DNA of 64,000 bases from Altererythrobacter lutimaris (lineage in GTDB: Bacteria > Pseudomonadota > Alphaproteobacteria > Sphingomonadales > Sphingomonadaceae), in assembly GCF_013371495.1 (NCBI RefSeq), contig NZ_JABWTA010000001.1, forward strand, positions 372,001 through 436,000, in the 5' to 3' direction. Made by a program: the position numbers and the translations under genes. This document shows, piece after piece, positions 53,721-63,998 of this stretch (position 1 is the stretch's first letter; every line of letters begins with the position of its first letter). Under the pieces are notes generated by a model. It did not search any database. It was given only the letters and a program-made list of their open reading frames with translations, and was not told the DNA's origin.

Positions 53721-56700
53721 ATGCCTGAGAACGACCTCCAGATACCCAAACGAACAATCGAGCTTGATCCCGACCTGATCGAAGCGCCGCCGCGCGCGAG
53801 TTTCGTTGAACTGGGGCTTGTGAGCTGTTTCAGTTTCCTGCGCGGAGCCTCGGATGCGGTCGATCTTGTCATGCGCGCTCGCGAGCTGGGTTATGACGCG
53901 ATTGGCATAGCGGATGCGAACTCCTTCGCCGGTGTGGTGCGGGTTCACAGCGAAGCGAAGACATTGAAGCTGCGACCCGTCATCGGGACGCGGATCGAGA
54001 CTGTCGAAGGTCTTGCGTTCCTTGCTTATCCCAAGGATCGCGCAGCTTACGGGCGGTTGTGTAAGCTTATCAGTGCAGGGCGGATGCAGACGCTTTCCGG
54101 TGAGTGGCAGCAGAAGGGCGTGTGCGAGATCAATCTCGCCATGCTCGCTGAACATAGCGAAGATGTGCAGCTCATCCTGTTGCCGCCCGATGATCTCGAT
54201 GCGGTGTTCACTGTGCCTGCATGGGCGAGCAATGTTGTCGCTCTCGACGGCGAAGCCTTGTCCGACAATGTGACAGGGCGCTTTGTAGAGCTTCTCCCAC
54301 ATCTGGCTGCGGGCCTCTCAACCCTCCGCCATCTCGCCGCGAACTATCTCTATCGGGGCGATGACGTGGCACGGATCGACCGTCTGGATGAGCATGCGAA
54401 GGCTCACGGACTAAGTCTGCTCGCGAGCAATGACGTGCATTATCATGTCCCGAAGCGACGTCCTTTGCAGGACGTCATGACAGCGATCCGCCACAAAACG
54501 ACGGTCGCTGAGGCCGGACATCTGCTTCATCCCAATGCCGAGCGGCATCTCAAAAGCCCTGAGGAAATGGAGCGACTGTTCGCGCGCTGGCCGCATGCGA
54601 TTGCGGCTGCCCGAGAGGTGGCTGACGCATGCCAATTCTCGCTTGAAGAGCTGCGCTATGAATACCCTGAAGAGATCTATCCCGCAGGCATGGGGCCGCA
54701 GGAATATCTCGAGACGGAAACGTGGTGGGGCGCGCAGGATCGCTATCCTGGCGGTGTTCCTGAGAGCGTGTTTCAAACGCTTGAGCGCGAACTGGCTTTG
54801 ATCGGCAAGCTCGACCTTGCGCGCTACTTCCTCACTATCAAGGATATCGTCGATTACGCGCGCTCGGTTGAGCCACCAATCCTGTGCCAGGGGCGGGGGA
54901 GCGCGGCCAATTCAGCGGTGTGTTATTGTCTTGGTATTACGTCCGTTGATCCCTCCAAGCATGCTCTTTTGTTTGATCGCTTCATTTCCGAGGAGCGCAA
55001 AGAGCCGCCTGATATCGATGTCGATTTCGAGCATGAGCGGCGCGAAGAGGTGATCCAGTATCTCTACCGCAAATATGGTCGCGACCGGGCGGGTTTAACC
55101 GCGACAGTCATCCATTACCGCCCGCGCATGGCGATCCGCGAAGTCGGCAAGGCGATGGGCCTGTCAGAAGATGTGACCTCCGCGCTTGCTCGCACAGTGT
55201 GGGGTTCGATGGGGCGTGAGATCAATGAGCGCCATGCGGCGGAGACAGGCATGGATCTGGCTGATCCGCATCTGAAACGGGTACTGGCACTGACCGAGCA
55301 GATGATTGGCATGCCGCGCCATCTAAGCCAGCATGTCGGCGGCTTTATCCTGACGCAAGGCGCGCTGACGGAGACTGTCCCGATCGGCAATGGCGCGATG
55401 CCCGATCGCAGTTTTATCGAGTGGGACAAGGATGACATCGAGGAGCTAGGTATCCTCAAAGTCGATGTGCTCGCGCTCGGCATGCTCACTTGCATCAAGA
55501 AGTGCTTGGACCTGTTGGAAAATCACCATGATCGCGCGCTAACGCTCGCCACAGTTCCGCGCGAAGATCCGGAAACCTATGCGATGCTGCGCAAGGGCGA
55601 CTCGCTCGGCGTGTTCCAGGTCGAAAGCCGGGCGCAGATGAACATGCTCCCGCGTCTGCGTCCGCGCGAATTTTATGACCTCGTCATTCAGGTCGCGATT
55701 GTAAGGCCGGGCCCGATCCAGGGCGATATGGTGCATCCCTATCTGAAGCGGAGACGCGGCGCTGAGCCAGTGCGTATTCCCGCACCAAGCCCTGAGCATG
55801 GGCCCCCGGACGAGCTTTCCAGCATTCTCGAGCGCACGCTGGGTGTCCCGATCTTTCAGGAGCAAGCGATGAAGATCGCGCTCGATGCGGCCAAGTTCTC
55901 CTCGCTCGAAGCCAACCGGCTAAGGAAGGCGATGGCGACTTTCCGTTCGCGCGGCATGGTGCATGAGCTGGAAGACATGATGGTCGGACGCATGGTTGAG
56001 CGCGGCTATGACCCTGATTTTGCTGAGCGCTGTTTCAATCAGATCAAGGGCTTTGGCGAATACGGCTTTCCGGAAAGCCACGCGGCGAGCTTTGCGCATC
56101 TGGTCTATGTGTCGAGCTGGCTTAAATGCCATTTTCCTGCGGCCTTTGCGGCAGCCTTGCTCAATTCGCAGCCCATGGGCTTTTATGCTCCAGCCCAGAT
56201 CGTGCGCGACGCACGCGAGCACGGTGTTGAAGTGCGCCCCGCTGATGTGAATGAGAGCGATTGGGATTGTACTCTCGAGAGTGCAGACGGCAAGGCACAT
56301 AATCGCAAACAAGAAAATATCGCCATGCGTTTGGGGCTACGCCAGGTTGACGGGCTGCCTGAACATATCGCTGCCCGCCTGATCGCCGCACGCGCAGAGG
56401 GCGGGCCGTTCAAGGATGTGGAAGAGCTGCGCGAGCGGGCAGGGCTTTCGCCAGCACATATCGAGCGGCTTGCCAGTGCGGATTGCTTTACGTCGCTGGA
56501 CCTTTCGCGTCGCCAGGCCTTGTGGGACGCGCGCAGCCTGATCGCTTCGCCTGATTTACCATTGTTCAAGGCAGCAGAGGAGCGTGACGAAGGGGCTGAG
56601 AAGGCTCTTACCAAGCTTCCGCAAATGCCTTTGTCGGAAGAGGTCGTGGCGGATTATCAGACCACGCGATTGAGCCTCAAAGCGCATCCGATGTCGTTCC

Positions 56701-57221
56701 TGCGCGCCAGCCTTGCAGAGCGGGGTTTCATCCGTGCATCCGATTTAAGACATCGCAGATATCGCAGCATGGTGCAGGTCGCAGGTGTCGTACTGATCCG
56801 TCAGCGACCGGGCAGCGCGAAAGGCGTATGTTTTATTACACTTGAAGATGAAACCGGAGTGGTTAATCTCGTTGTCTGGCCGGACTTAAAAGAAAAACAG
56901 CGCCGGGTCGTCATGGGTGCGCGCCTTATGGAGGTGCGCGGAAGAGTGGAATATGACGACGAGGTGATTCACGTGATCGCGCATCACATGACAGACGCAA
57001 CCGCTTCGCTTCACGCGCTGTCAGATGATTTGCTGAATGCACCGGTTGCAAGGGCCGATCATGTCACCAGTCCGCTTCCAGCCCATGCGAACAAACTGTC
57101 CCAACCACTTACGCAGGTACAATCCGGCTTACGGCCACGGGATTTGATTGATGAGCTTCCGCAACAACAGGGACATCCGCGCAACATACGCATTATTCCC
57201 AAGTCGCGTGATTTTCACTAA
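53721..57221 (+). CDS. dnaE2: Error-prone DNA polymerase III alpha DnaE2
   Basis: Catalytic translesion polymerase of the mutasome, 1166 residues. Order: PHP domain (residues about 20-260), polymerase core with the catalytic acids D431, D433 and D435 in PDIDVDF, finger region, and an OB-fold (VAGVVLIRQRPGSAKGVCF near 1015). The PHP site that carries histidines in DnaE reads LVSCFSFLRG here, so the proofreading-type metal site looks lost, as in other DnaE2. The start at 53721 lies 4 bp after the UdgX gene. Last gene of the LexA-controlled set. Confidence 0.93.
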   Translation: MPENDLQIPKRTIELDPDLIEAPPRASFVELGLVSCFSFLRGASDAVDLVMRARELGYDAIGIADANSFAGVVRVHSEAKTLKLRPVIGTRIETVEGLAFLAYPKDRAAYGRLCKLISAGRMQTLSGEWQQKGVCEINLAMLAEHSEDVQLILLPPDDLDAVFTVPAWASNVVALDGEALSDNVTGRFVELLPHLAAGLSTLRHLAANYLYRGDDVARIDRLDEHAKAHGLSLLASNDVHYHVPKRRPLQDVMTAIRHKTTVAEAGHLLHPNAERHLKSPEEMERLFARWPHAIAAAREVADACQFSLEELRYEYPEEIYPAGMGPQEYLETETWWGAQDRYPGGVPESVFQTLERELALIGKLDLARYFLTIKDIVDYARSVEPPILCQGRGSAANSAVCYCLGITSVDPSKHALLFDRFISEERKEPPDIDVDFEHERREEVIQYLYRKYGRDRAGLTATVIHYRPRMAIREVGKAMGLSEDVTSALARTVWGSMGREINERHAAETGMDLADPHLKRVLALTEQMIGMPRHLSQHVGGFILTQGALTETVPIGNGAMPDRSFIEWDKDDIEELGILKVDVLALGMLTCIKKCLDLLENHHDRALTLATVPREDPETYAMLRKGDSLGVFQVESRAQMNMLPRLRPREFYDLVIQVAIVRPGPIQGDMVHPYLKRRRGAEPVRIPAPSPEHGPPDELSSILERTLGVPIFQEQAMKIALDAAKFSSLEANRLRKAMATFRSRGMVHELEDMMVGRMVERGYDPDFAERCFNQIKGFGEYGFPESHAASFAHLVYVSSWLKCHFPAAFAAALLNSQPMGFYAPAQIVRDAREHGVEVRPADVNESDWDCTLESADGKAHNRKQENIAMRLGLRQVDGLPEHIAARLIAARAEGGPFKDVEELRERAGLSPAHIERLASADCFTSLDLSRRQALWDARSLIASPDLPLFKAAEERDEGAEKALTKLPQMPLSEEVVADYQTTRLSLKAHPMSFLRASLAERGFIRASDLRHRRYRSMVQVAGVVLIRQRPGSAKGVCFITLEDETGVVNLVVWPDLKEKQRRVVMGARLMEVRGRVEYDDEVIHVIAHHMTDATASLHALSDDLLNAPVARADHVTSPLPAHANKLSQPLTQVQSGLRPRDLIDELPQQQGHPRNIRIIPKSRDFH

Positions 57222-57250
57222 GGGAAGATTATGAATTTGGGGGTAACATC

Positions 57251-57976
57251 ATGAAGGTGTGGAGCATTTCGCGTGCAGTCGGCCTGTTTACAGGCGACAG
57301 CCGCGCACTCCTGATCATGATATCGGGCGCTGTATTGCTCGCCGGTTGGGTCTGGCTAGCGCAGAACCCTCAACACGATCCGCTCGCGCCGCTTGATCTT
57401 AACGATCCGCCGGGCTGGGCAACCGCAAGCAAGCTTTCCGACTTGCCGGGCAATCAAGCGCTGTGCCGCGAAGTGCTTACGCGCAGCAATGTGCAATTCA
57501 CAGCCTTGCCAGGTGAAGGCGACGGCCCTTGCGGTCTGCCTGATCGCACTCGGATCGATAATCCGCTGATCGTTCCGGGCAGCACTGTCGCAACTTGCCC
57601 GGTAAATGCAGGTCTTGCGCTGTGGCTGAACCATGGCGTTCAGAAGGCGGCCGCTGAACATCTCGATAGCGAAGTCACCCGAATTCTTCACCTTGGCACG
57701 ATCAATTGCCGGCGCGTGAACTCAAGCCAGACCGCGCCGTGGAGCGAGCATGCGCGCGGCAACGCCATCGACATCAGCGGCTTTGTCTTGGCCAATGGCG
57801 AATATGTTAGCGTCCTGCAGCATTGGGGTCAGGGCAAAAAAGGCGATTTTCTGGAAGCTGTTCGGGACAGCGCCTGCACGAGTTTCCGGACCGTTCTTTC
57901 ACCGGAATATAATGCGGAGCACGCCGATCACTTCCATTTGGATCAAGGCACGCGTTGGGCGAGGGTTTGTCGGTAA
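57251..57976 (+). CDS. Extensin-like family protein (membrane anchored)
   Basis: A 241-residue protein with a single N-terminal transmembrane helix (ALLIMISGAVLLAGWVWLA), then an extensin-like C-terminal domain (DUF/PF06904 group): cysteines in REVL..C and DGPCG, SEHARGNAIDISGF with a likely zinc-binding His and Asp, and EHADHFHLD. Such domains resemble D-Ala-D-Ala peptidases and may act on peptidoglycan in the periplasm. It starts 29 bp after dnaE2; whether it is in the same transcript is unknown. Confidence 0.82.
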   Translation: MKVWSISRAVGLFTGDSRALLIMISGAVLLAGWVWLAQNPQHDPLAPLDLNDPPGWATASKLSDLPGNQALCREVLTRSNVQFTALPGEGDGPCGLPDRTRIDNPLIVPGSTVATCPVNAGLALWLNHGVQKAAAEHLDSEVTRILHLGTINCRRVNSSQTAPWSEHARGNAIDISGFVLANGEYVSVLQHWGQGKKGDFLEAVRDSACTSFRTVLSPEYNAEHADHFHLDQGTRWARVCR

Positions 57977-58007
57977 TGATCGGTTGAGCGACCGCTCGAT
58001 CGCGGCC

Positions 58008-58697
58008 TTAGACAGCTTCAAACGAATAGCCCGCTGAGCGGACGGTACGGATCGGATCTCTCGATCCGTTGACTTCAAGCGCTTTGCGCAAGCGCCGGAT
58101 GTGCACATCGACAGTGCGAAGCTCGATATCGCTTTGCGTGCCCCATACTCCGTCGAGCAATTGTCCGCGGCTGAATACCCGCCCAGGGCTCTCCATGAAG
58201 AATTTCAGCAAGCGATACTCGGTGGGCCCGAGCTGGAGGGCTTGGCCATGGCGCGTCACACGGTGCGCAACGGGATCGAGCGTGATATCGCCTACTTCAA
58301 GCGACTCGCCGGCAAGGGCTGGGCGGATACGCCGCATGACAGCCGCGACTCTCGCAAGCAGTTCGCGCGGTGAGAAAGGCTTGGTGAGGTAGTCGTCTGC
58401 ACCTGTGTCCAGCCCGCGTACTCTGTCATCTTCAGCTTCACGCGCTGTCAGCATGATGATGGGAACATGCGCTGTCGATTTGTCACGGCGCAGACGGCGG
58501 CACACTTCAATTCCGCTTGTCCCTTCGATCATCCAGTCAAGGATGATCAGGTCTGGCGTTTCCTCAGCGGCAAGCATCAGCGCTTCATCGCCGTCTGGCG
58601 TCGAGCGAACCTGATAGCCTTCATTCTGGAAGCGAAACTCCAGCAACTCTGCCAGCGCCGGATCGTCTTCAACAAGGAGCAGCCTTGCAGCGGTCAT
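58008..58697 (-). CDS. phoB: Phosphate regulon response regulator PhoB
   Basis: OmpR-family activator of 229 residues: receiver domain with phosphoacceptor aspartate in LIILDWMIEG and a KPFSPRELLARV switch, and a winged-helix DNA-binding domain (GPTEYRLLKFFMESPGRVFSR, TVDVHIRRLRKAL). The ATG at 58697 has AGAGGAA upstream; a start at 58721 adds eight residues and is less likely. It follows phoU on the same strand after a 123-bp gap that may hold an extra promoter. The kinase PhoR is not visible. Confidence 0.92.
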   Translation of the reverse strand: MTAARLLLVEDDPALAELLEFRFQNEGYQVRSTPDGDEALMLAAEETPDLIILDWMIEGTSGIEVCRRLRRDKSTAHVPIIMLTAREAEDDRVRGLDTGADDYLTKPFSPRELLARVAAVMRRIRPALAGESLEVGDITLDPVAHRVTRHGQALQLGPTEYRLLKFFMESPGRVFSRGQLLDGVWGTQSDIELRTVDVHIRRLRKALEVNGSRDPIRTVRSAGYSFEAV

Positions 58698-58820
58698 CGG
58701 TGATTCCTCTAAGTCCACCAAAGACCTCGCACGGGTTTTGTTTCAATTTCGCGACTTGTTTGTGAGCGACTGACCGCTTTGTTGCAGAGCCCTTCAGGCG
58801 CTCCGCAAAAGGAGGCAAAA

Positions 58821-59489
58821 TCAGTCGGTTTCATCGTCCGGATATGTGCCAGTCGCGGCGAAATGGACCATCTCAGCAACGTTCGTTGCATGATCTCCGA
58901 TCCGCTCGATATTCCGCGCCACAAACAACAACTGCGCGGCGCTGGAAATCGTCGCAGGGTTCTCGACCATGTAGCTGACCAGATTGCGGAAGATCGAGTT
59001 GTAGAACGCGTCCACTTTTTCGTCGGCCGCGATCACTTCCTTGGCAAGCTCGGGATCGCGCGCCGCATAAGCTGTCAGCACGTCGTGGACCATCTCGCTT
59101 GCAAGCTCGCCCATTGCAGGGAGCAAAGTGAGCGGCTCAAACCGGCTGCGGCCTTCGATCTCGCCCACGCGTTTGGCGATGTTCTTTGAATAGTCACCGA
59201 TCCGTTCGACCACGCCGCTGATCTTCAGTGCTGCGATGACTTCGCGCAAATCGTCTGCCATCGGCGCGCGCAAAGCGATCAGGCGAACCGCCAGCTTGTC
59301 GACCTGCATTTCGAGATCGTCGAGCTTCTTGTCTCGCTCAACCACTTTGGCAGCAAGCTCTTCATCTCCGCGAACCATCGCGTCGAGCGATTCCTGGATA
59401 GCGACCTCGGCGAGGCCTCCCATCTCTCCAATGAGCCCGCGAAGACGCGTAATGTCTTCGTCGAATGCCTTTACTGTATGCTCAGCCAT
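58821..59489 (-). CDS. phoU: Phosphate transport regulator PhoU
   Basis: A 222-residue two-fold repeat of three-helix bundles with the metal-binding E/DxxxD-type stretches [16 protein letters not shown] and [17 protein letters not shown]. It links the Pst transporter to PhoR signalling. Start at 59489; upstream frame is a shadow of pstB. Overlap with pstB is 8 bp. Confidence 0.93.
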   Translation of the reverse strand: MAEHTVKAFDEDITRLRGLIGEMGGLAEVAIQESLDAMVRGDEELAAKVVERDKKLDDLEMQVDKLAVRLIALRAPMADDLREVIAALKISGVVERIGDYSKNIAKRVGEIEGRSRFEPLTLLPAMGELASEMVHDVLTAYAARDPELAKEVIAADEKVDAFYNSIFRNLVSYMVENPATISSAAQLLFVARNIERIGDHATNVAEMVHFAATGTYPDDETD

Positions 59490-60270
59490 AACGTCCCGTA
59501 ATGTAGTCTTTGGTCCGGTCCTCGATCGGATTGGTGAAAATATCAGACGTGCGACCATACTCCACAATCTTCCCGAGGTGGAAGAAGGCCGTGCGCTGCG
59601 ACACGCGAGCGGCCTGTTGCATGGAGTGCGTAACGATGACGATAGCATATCGTCCGGCAAGTTCGGCAATAAGCTCTTCGATTTTGGCGGTAGCGATCGG
59701 GTCAAGCGCGGAACACGGCTCGTCCATCAGGATCACTTCAGGATCAACTGCGATGGCGCGCGCGATGCAGAGGCGCTGCTGCTGCCCGCCAGAAAGCGCT
59801 GTACCGCTATCGTCCAACCGGTCTTTGACTTCGTCCCAAAGGCCTGCACGCTTTAGCGATGTCTCAACGACCGCGTCCAGATCATCCTTGGTTGGCGCAA
59901 GACCGTGGATCTTCGGGCCGTAGGCTATGTTGTCGTAAATCGACTTGGGAAAGGGGTTGGGCTTTTGGAACACCATTCCAACACGCGCACGCAATTGCAC
60001 CACGTCCATGCCGGAGTTGTAGATGTCTTCCCCGTCGAGCGTGATTTCGCCTTCCACTCGCGCGGTAGGGATCGTGTCATTCATACGGTTCAAAGCGCGC
60101 AGGAAAGTCGACTTCCCGCAGCCTGACGGACCGATAAAAGCTGTCACATATTCGGTCGGAATATCGATCGAGACAGAGTCGATCGCTTTCTTATCCGAGT
60201 AATAGACGGAGACATCGCGCGCGCCCATTTTGGCGACGGAGTCTTCAAGATTGGGATGGATGACTGTCAC
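59482..60270 (-). CDS. pstB: Phosphate ABC transporter ATPase PstB
   Basis: A 262-residue ATP-binding subunit: Walker [11 protein letters not shown]-loop VFQKPNPFP, signature LSGGQQQR, Walker B VILMDEP, and H-loop THSMQQ. The start is a GTG at 60270 that shares bases with the pstA stop (GGTGA); the longer upstream frame is inside pstA. A later ATG ([10 protein letters not shown]) is possible. Confidence 0.94.
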   Translation of the reverse strand: MTVIHPNLEDSVAKMGARDVSVYYSDKKAIDSVSIDIPTEYVTAFIGPSGCGKSTFLRALNRMNDTIPTARVEGEITLDGEDIYNSGMDVVQLRARVGMVFQKPNPFPKSIYDNIAYGPKIHGLAPTKDDLDAVVETSLKRAGLWDEVKDRLDDSGTALSGGQQQRLCIARAIAVDPEVILMDEPCSALDPIATAKIEELIAELAGRYAIVIVTHSMQQAARVSQRTAFFHLGKIVEYGRTSDIFTNPIEDRTKDYITGRYG

Positions 60271-61556
60271 CAAGTTTTCTCGAATTTGTTGCGCAGATAA
60301 ATGGCAAGGCCGTTCATGACGAGCAGGAACAGCAGCAGAATAATAATCGCAGCGCTGGTGCGCTCGACAAAGCCGCGGTCGATCTCGTCCGACCACAGGA
60401 AGATCTGGACGGGCAATACCGTAGCGGGCGAAGTAAATCCATCTGGCGGCGTCGCGACAAATGCGCGCATACCGATCATGAGCAGCGGTGCGGTCTCACC
60501 CAGCGCGCGCGCCATGCCGATGATGGTGCCCGTTAGAATGCCCGGAAGAGCAAGCGGCAGCACGTGATGGAAGACCACTTGGACAGGTGACGCGCCAATC
60601 GCGAGCGCGCCATCGCGGATACTCGGCGGAACGGCCTTGATTGCATTGCGGCCAGAAATAACCACAACCGGCATAGTCATCAGTGCGAGGGTCATTCCAC
60701 CAATGAGCGGCGCGGAGCGGTAACTCGGGAAGATCCACAAGAAAACAGCGAGACCGAGCAAGCCGAAGATGATCGAAGGGACCGCCGCGAGATTGTTGAT
60801 CGACACCTCGATCAAGTCGGTCCAGCGGTTTTTCGGTGCGTATTCTTCCAAGTAAAGCGCAGCCAGAACGCCAATCGGAAACGCCAGTAAAAGCGTAATG
60901 ATCATTGTCAGCAATGAGCCTTTCAGCGCACCCCAGATGCCGACTTTCTGCGGATTGGTCGCGTCGGAACGTGTCAGGAACCCTGGATCAAAGTTCTTCG
61001 ATAGGACTCCGGCGCTCTTTAGCTCAGACGCCAGCGCTTGCTTCTCCGCCGAACCTTCACCTTCAAATCCCGCTGCAAGGTCGGGCGTGGCTGCGAGTTC
61101 GAACGCTGTTTCGCTGCGCAAAATGCTGGGGTCAGCGATGATTTCCTGAGCAACTTCGCGCCAGGCGTTCGGATCGAGTTCTTCGGCTCCCTCTGCGCCA
61201 AGCGCTTGTTCAGCATAGAAATCGACCACGGCAGGAAGGCCTTGCGCCTCCAGCGATTGCACTGCGCCCGGTTGCTGCATGGCGAACGGGTCCGCAGCAA
61301 GACCTGCCTCAGTAAAGTCGACGGGAACTGAAAGTTCGACACGCTGGAAGCCGCCGATGCCATTCAAGGTCATCGAGCCAAGCAAGAAAACGAGGACCGC
61401 GACTGAAAAAACGATGGCGCTGAGTCCAACGATGCGGAAACGGCGCTCTGCCTTGTATCGCTTCGCGAGCCGAGCTTCGAATTCCGGCGTGCGGGTAGGG
61501 CGGATGCGCTCCGCATCGCTGCTCATCGCAGGTGCTGAAGATGCGATGTCATTCAT
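60267..61556 (-). CDS. pstA: Phosphate ABC transporter permease PstA
   Basis: A 429-residue inner membrane subunit, longer than E. coli PstA because of a roughly 130-residue periplasmic insert after the first helix (Ala/Glu-rich, residues 75-200). The C-terminal permease domain holds about six helices and the EAA-type loop [22 protein letters not shown]. Overlaps pstC by 8 bp. Confidence 0.93.
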   Translation of the reverse strand: MNDIASSAPAMSSDAERIRPTRTPEFEARLAKRYKAERRFRIVGLSAIVFSVAVLVFLLGSMTLNGIGGFQRVELSVPVDFTEAGLAADPFAMQQPGAVQSLEAQGLPAVVDFYAEQALGAEGAEELDPNAWREVAQEIIADPSILRSETAFELAATPDLAAGFEGEGSAEKQALASELKSAGVLSKNFDPGFLTRSDATNPQKVGIWGALKGSLLTMIITLLLAFPIGVLAALYLEEYAPKNRWTDLIEVSINNLAAVPSIIFGLLGLAVFLWIFPSYRSAPLIGGMTLALMTMPVVVISGRNAIKAVPPSIRDGALAIGASPVQVVFHHVLPLALPGILTGTIIGMARALGETAPLLMIGMRAFVATPPDGFTSPATVLPVQIFLWSDEIDRGFVERTSAAIIILLLFLLVMNGLAIYLRNKFEKTW

Positions 61557-62934
61557 AGGCTTCGCGGAACCTCTTCACGACGCGTAGAGCAATGAAGTTC
61601 AATCCAAGGGTGACCATGAATAGCACGAAACCAAGCGCGAACGCGCTAAGCGTCGCTGGGTGATCAAAACTGCCTTCGCCCGTGAGCATCTTTACGATCT
61701 GCACCGTTACTGTCGTCATTCGATCTAGCGGATTGGCGCTCAGATTGGCTGCAGTGGATGCTGCCATCACCACGATCATGGTCTCACCGATTGCGCGGCT
61801 TATAGCCAGCATGATCCCTGCGACAATCCCGGGCAGAGCTGCAGGAACGAGAACGCGGCGGATTGTTTCGCTGGTGGTCGCTCCCATAGCCAAGCTGCCA
61901 TCGCGCATGGCTTGCGGAACTGCGGCGATGGAATCGTCCGCCATGGACGATACGAAGGGTATGATCATGACGCCCATCACGACGCCAGCGGCCAGCGCGC
62001 TTTCGCTTGAAGCGCCGGTTATGCCGACCTGCTGCGCAAGATCACGGATCGCTGGTGCAACCGTGAGTGCTGCGAAATAGCCGTAGACGACCGTCGGAAC
62101 CCCAGCGAGGATCTCGAGTGCCGGCTTCACCCATGCACGCAGTTTCGGGTTTGCATATTGCGTTAGGTAGATTGCGCTCATCAATCCGAGTGGGATCGCA
62201 ACGATCATAGCAATGATCGCACCGATGAAGATTGTGCCCCAGAACAGCGGGATCGCACCGTAGCGCGTGGGGTCAGGGTTGTCCGGATTGGCCATCGGAT
62301 CAGGCGCCCAATGCGTTCCGAACAGGAAGTCGAACGGCCCAATCATGGTAAAGAAGCGTGCGGTCTCGAAAACCAGACTGGCGAGAATGCCAATGGTCGT
62401 GAGGATCGCAACGAGCGATGCGATCAACAGGATCATCATCACAGTCCGCTCGACGCGGGTGCGGGCGGCAAAATCAGGTTTCAGTCGAAGGAAGGCAAAC
62501 GCACCTCCCAGAAAGCCGATGACACAGGTCGCAGCGAAGCCAACCCAGCCATAAAAGCTCTGCGCTTCGCGGAAGAGTTCGACGTAATCGCGGGCAGCCG
62601 GATTGAAGACCGCTTGCGTTGAGCCACTGGCCACCGCGCGGGCCTCGGACAGTATGGCCTGTCGCTGCAGGTCAAAATCGGGAAGATTGGCTGCTTCGGG
62701 GCTGGCTAGCACTGCCTGCATGACCAAGCCGGGTGCGAACAGGCTCCATAGCCCAATAAAGAGAAGGATCGGTATCCCGATCCAAAGCGCTACATACCAG
62801 CCGTGATAGGTGGGCAGGCTGGGCAATCGCCCGGTCTCGCTCTCGCGGGCGAATGTCCAGGCGCGCGCACGAGCCGCCAACCATCCAGCAAGCCCGAGGC
62901 CTAAGGCCAAGAGTAACAGGATAGTTGGCGACAT
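61549..62934 (-). CDS. pstC: Phosphate ABC transporter permease PstC
   Basis: A 461-residue partner permease with about eight helices, an N-terminal extension (three helices and a periplasmic loop, residues 1-180) typical of alphaproteobacterial PstC, and the EAA loop MRDGSLAMGATTSETIRRVLVPAAL. Fourteen bases separate it from pstS. Confidence 0.93.
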   Translation of the reverse strand: MSPTILLLLALGLGLAGWLAARARAWTFARESETGRLPSLPTYHGWYVALWIGIPILLFIGLWSLFAPGLVMQAVLASPEAANLPDFDLQRQAILSEARAVASGSTQAVFNPAARDYVELFREAQSFYGWVGFAATCVIGFLGGAFAFLRLKPDFAARTRVERTVMMILLIASLVAILTTIGILASLVFETARFFTMIGPFDFLFGTHWAPDPMANPDNPDPTRYGAIPLFWGTIFIGAIIAMIVAIPLGLMSAIYLTQYANPKLRAWVKPALEILAGVPTVVYGYFAALTVAPAIRDLAQQVGITGASSESALAAGVVMGVMIIPFVSSMADDSIAAVPQAMRDGSLAMGATTSETIRRVLVPAALPGIVAGIMLAISRAIGETMIVVMAASTAANLSANPLDRMTTVTVQIVKMLTGEGSFDHPATLSAFALGFVLFMVTLGLNFIALRVVKRFREAYE

Positions 62935-62948
62935 GCGTATGCGTTACC

Positions 62949-63998
62949 TTACTTCAGCTCAGAACCGTCAATGGTCGTGAACTCGGTTGCAGCTTTCATA
63001 TTCGCTTCCATCACATCAGCAGGTGATGCGATGAGGCCGATGTCGGTCAGCGGGCCGTCAACGTTCCACATTTTGGTCCACTGAGTGAGATATTCCTTGA
63101 GACCAGGGATCGCATCGACGTGTGCCTTCTTCACATAGACGTAAAGCGGGCGTGCACCGGGGTAGGCGAAGCTCGAGATGTTCTCATAAGTGGGCTCAAC
63201 ACCGTTCATAGGCAGCCCCTGCACTTTGTCGGCGTTTTCCTCAAGATAAGAATATCCGAAAACCCCAACTGCTTTCGGGTTGCTTTCGATTTTCTGCACA
63301 ATCAGGTTGTCTTGCTCACCCTGATCAACATAAGCGCCGTCAGAACGCACTTCCGTGCAGACCTGATCGTAGCGATCTTCGTCTGACTCCTTCAGAGCCT
63401 TCATGTCTTCATTGGTTTTGCAGCCAACTTCGAGCACGAGTTCCTTCAGCGCGTCGCGCGTACCCGATGTGCTTGGCGGGCCATAAACAAGGATCGGCTC
63501 GTTCGGCAGCGACGGGTCAACGTCTGACCAATTTGTGTTGGTCTGCTCTCCGCCATAGGGGCTTGCCGCGATGGCTTCGTAGACCTGCTTAGGCGTCAAA
63601 CTCATCATGATGCCGCCTTGTGCGGATGCAAATGCGATACCATCGAGGCCGACTTTCAGCTCGATGATGTCGGTCACGCCATTAGCCTGGCAGTCGGCAA
63701 ATTCACTCGCTTTCATGCGGCGCGACGCGTTCGACATATCAGGCGTCGCAGCGCCTACACCTTCACAGAACAGCTTCATGCCGCCGCCGGTGCCGGTCGA
63801 TTCGATGATCGGTGATTTAATCTCTGGGTTCTCGCGAGCTAGCGCTTCCGCCACCGCCTTAGCGAATGGGAAGACAGTAGAAGAGCCGACGGCACGGACA
63901 GAGTCGCGGGCAGCGCCATCACCACCGCCGCTGCCGCCACAGGCGGTCAGAGCGAGGGCAGAAGCGGCCGCGAAGATAAAGGATTTTGTCTTAGTCAT
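62949..63998 (-). CDS. pstS: Phosphate-binding protein PstS (lipoprotein)
   Basis: A 349-residue periplasmic substrate-binding protein with a lipobox LTAC (Cys20) and a flexible Gly/Ser stretch after it. The fold markers are VGSSTVFPFAKAVAE, IIESTGTGGGMKLFCEG and DMSNASRRM for phosphate contact, and YGPPSTSGTRDAL. It is first in pstS-pstC-pstA-pstB-phoU-phoB. The ATG is at the window's edge, so the Pho box and promoter lie outside. Confidence 0.95.
   Translation of the reverse strand: MTKTKSFIFAAASALALTACGGSGGGDGAARDSVRAVGSSTVFPFAKAVAEALARENPEIKSPIIESTGTGGGMKLFCEGVGAATPDMSNASRRMKASEFADCQANGVTDIIELKVGLDGIAFASAQGGIMMSLTPKQVYEAIAASPYGGEQTNTNWSDVDPSLPNEPILVYGPPSTSGTRDALKELVLEVGCKTNEDMKALKESDEDRYDQVCTEVRSDGAYVDQGEQDNLIVQKIESNPKAVGVFGYSYLEENADKVQGLPMNGVEPTYENISSFAYPGARPLYVYVKKAHVDAIPGLKEYLTQWTKMWNVDGPLTDIGLIASPADVMEANMKAATEFTTIDGSELK

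Noticed and set aside
59490..59705. Extended N-terminus of PhoU
   Set aside because: It reads back through pstB in another frame; the conserved PhoU start is at 59489.
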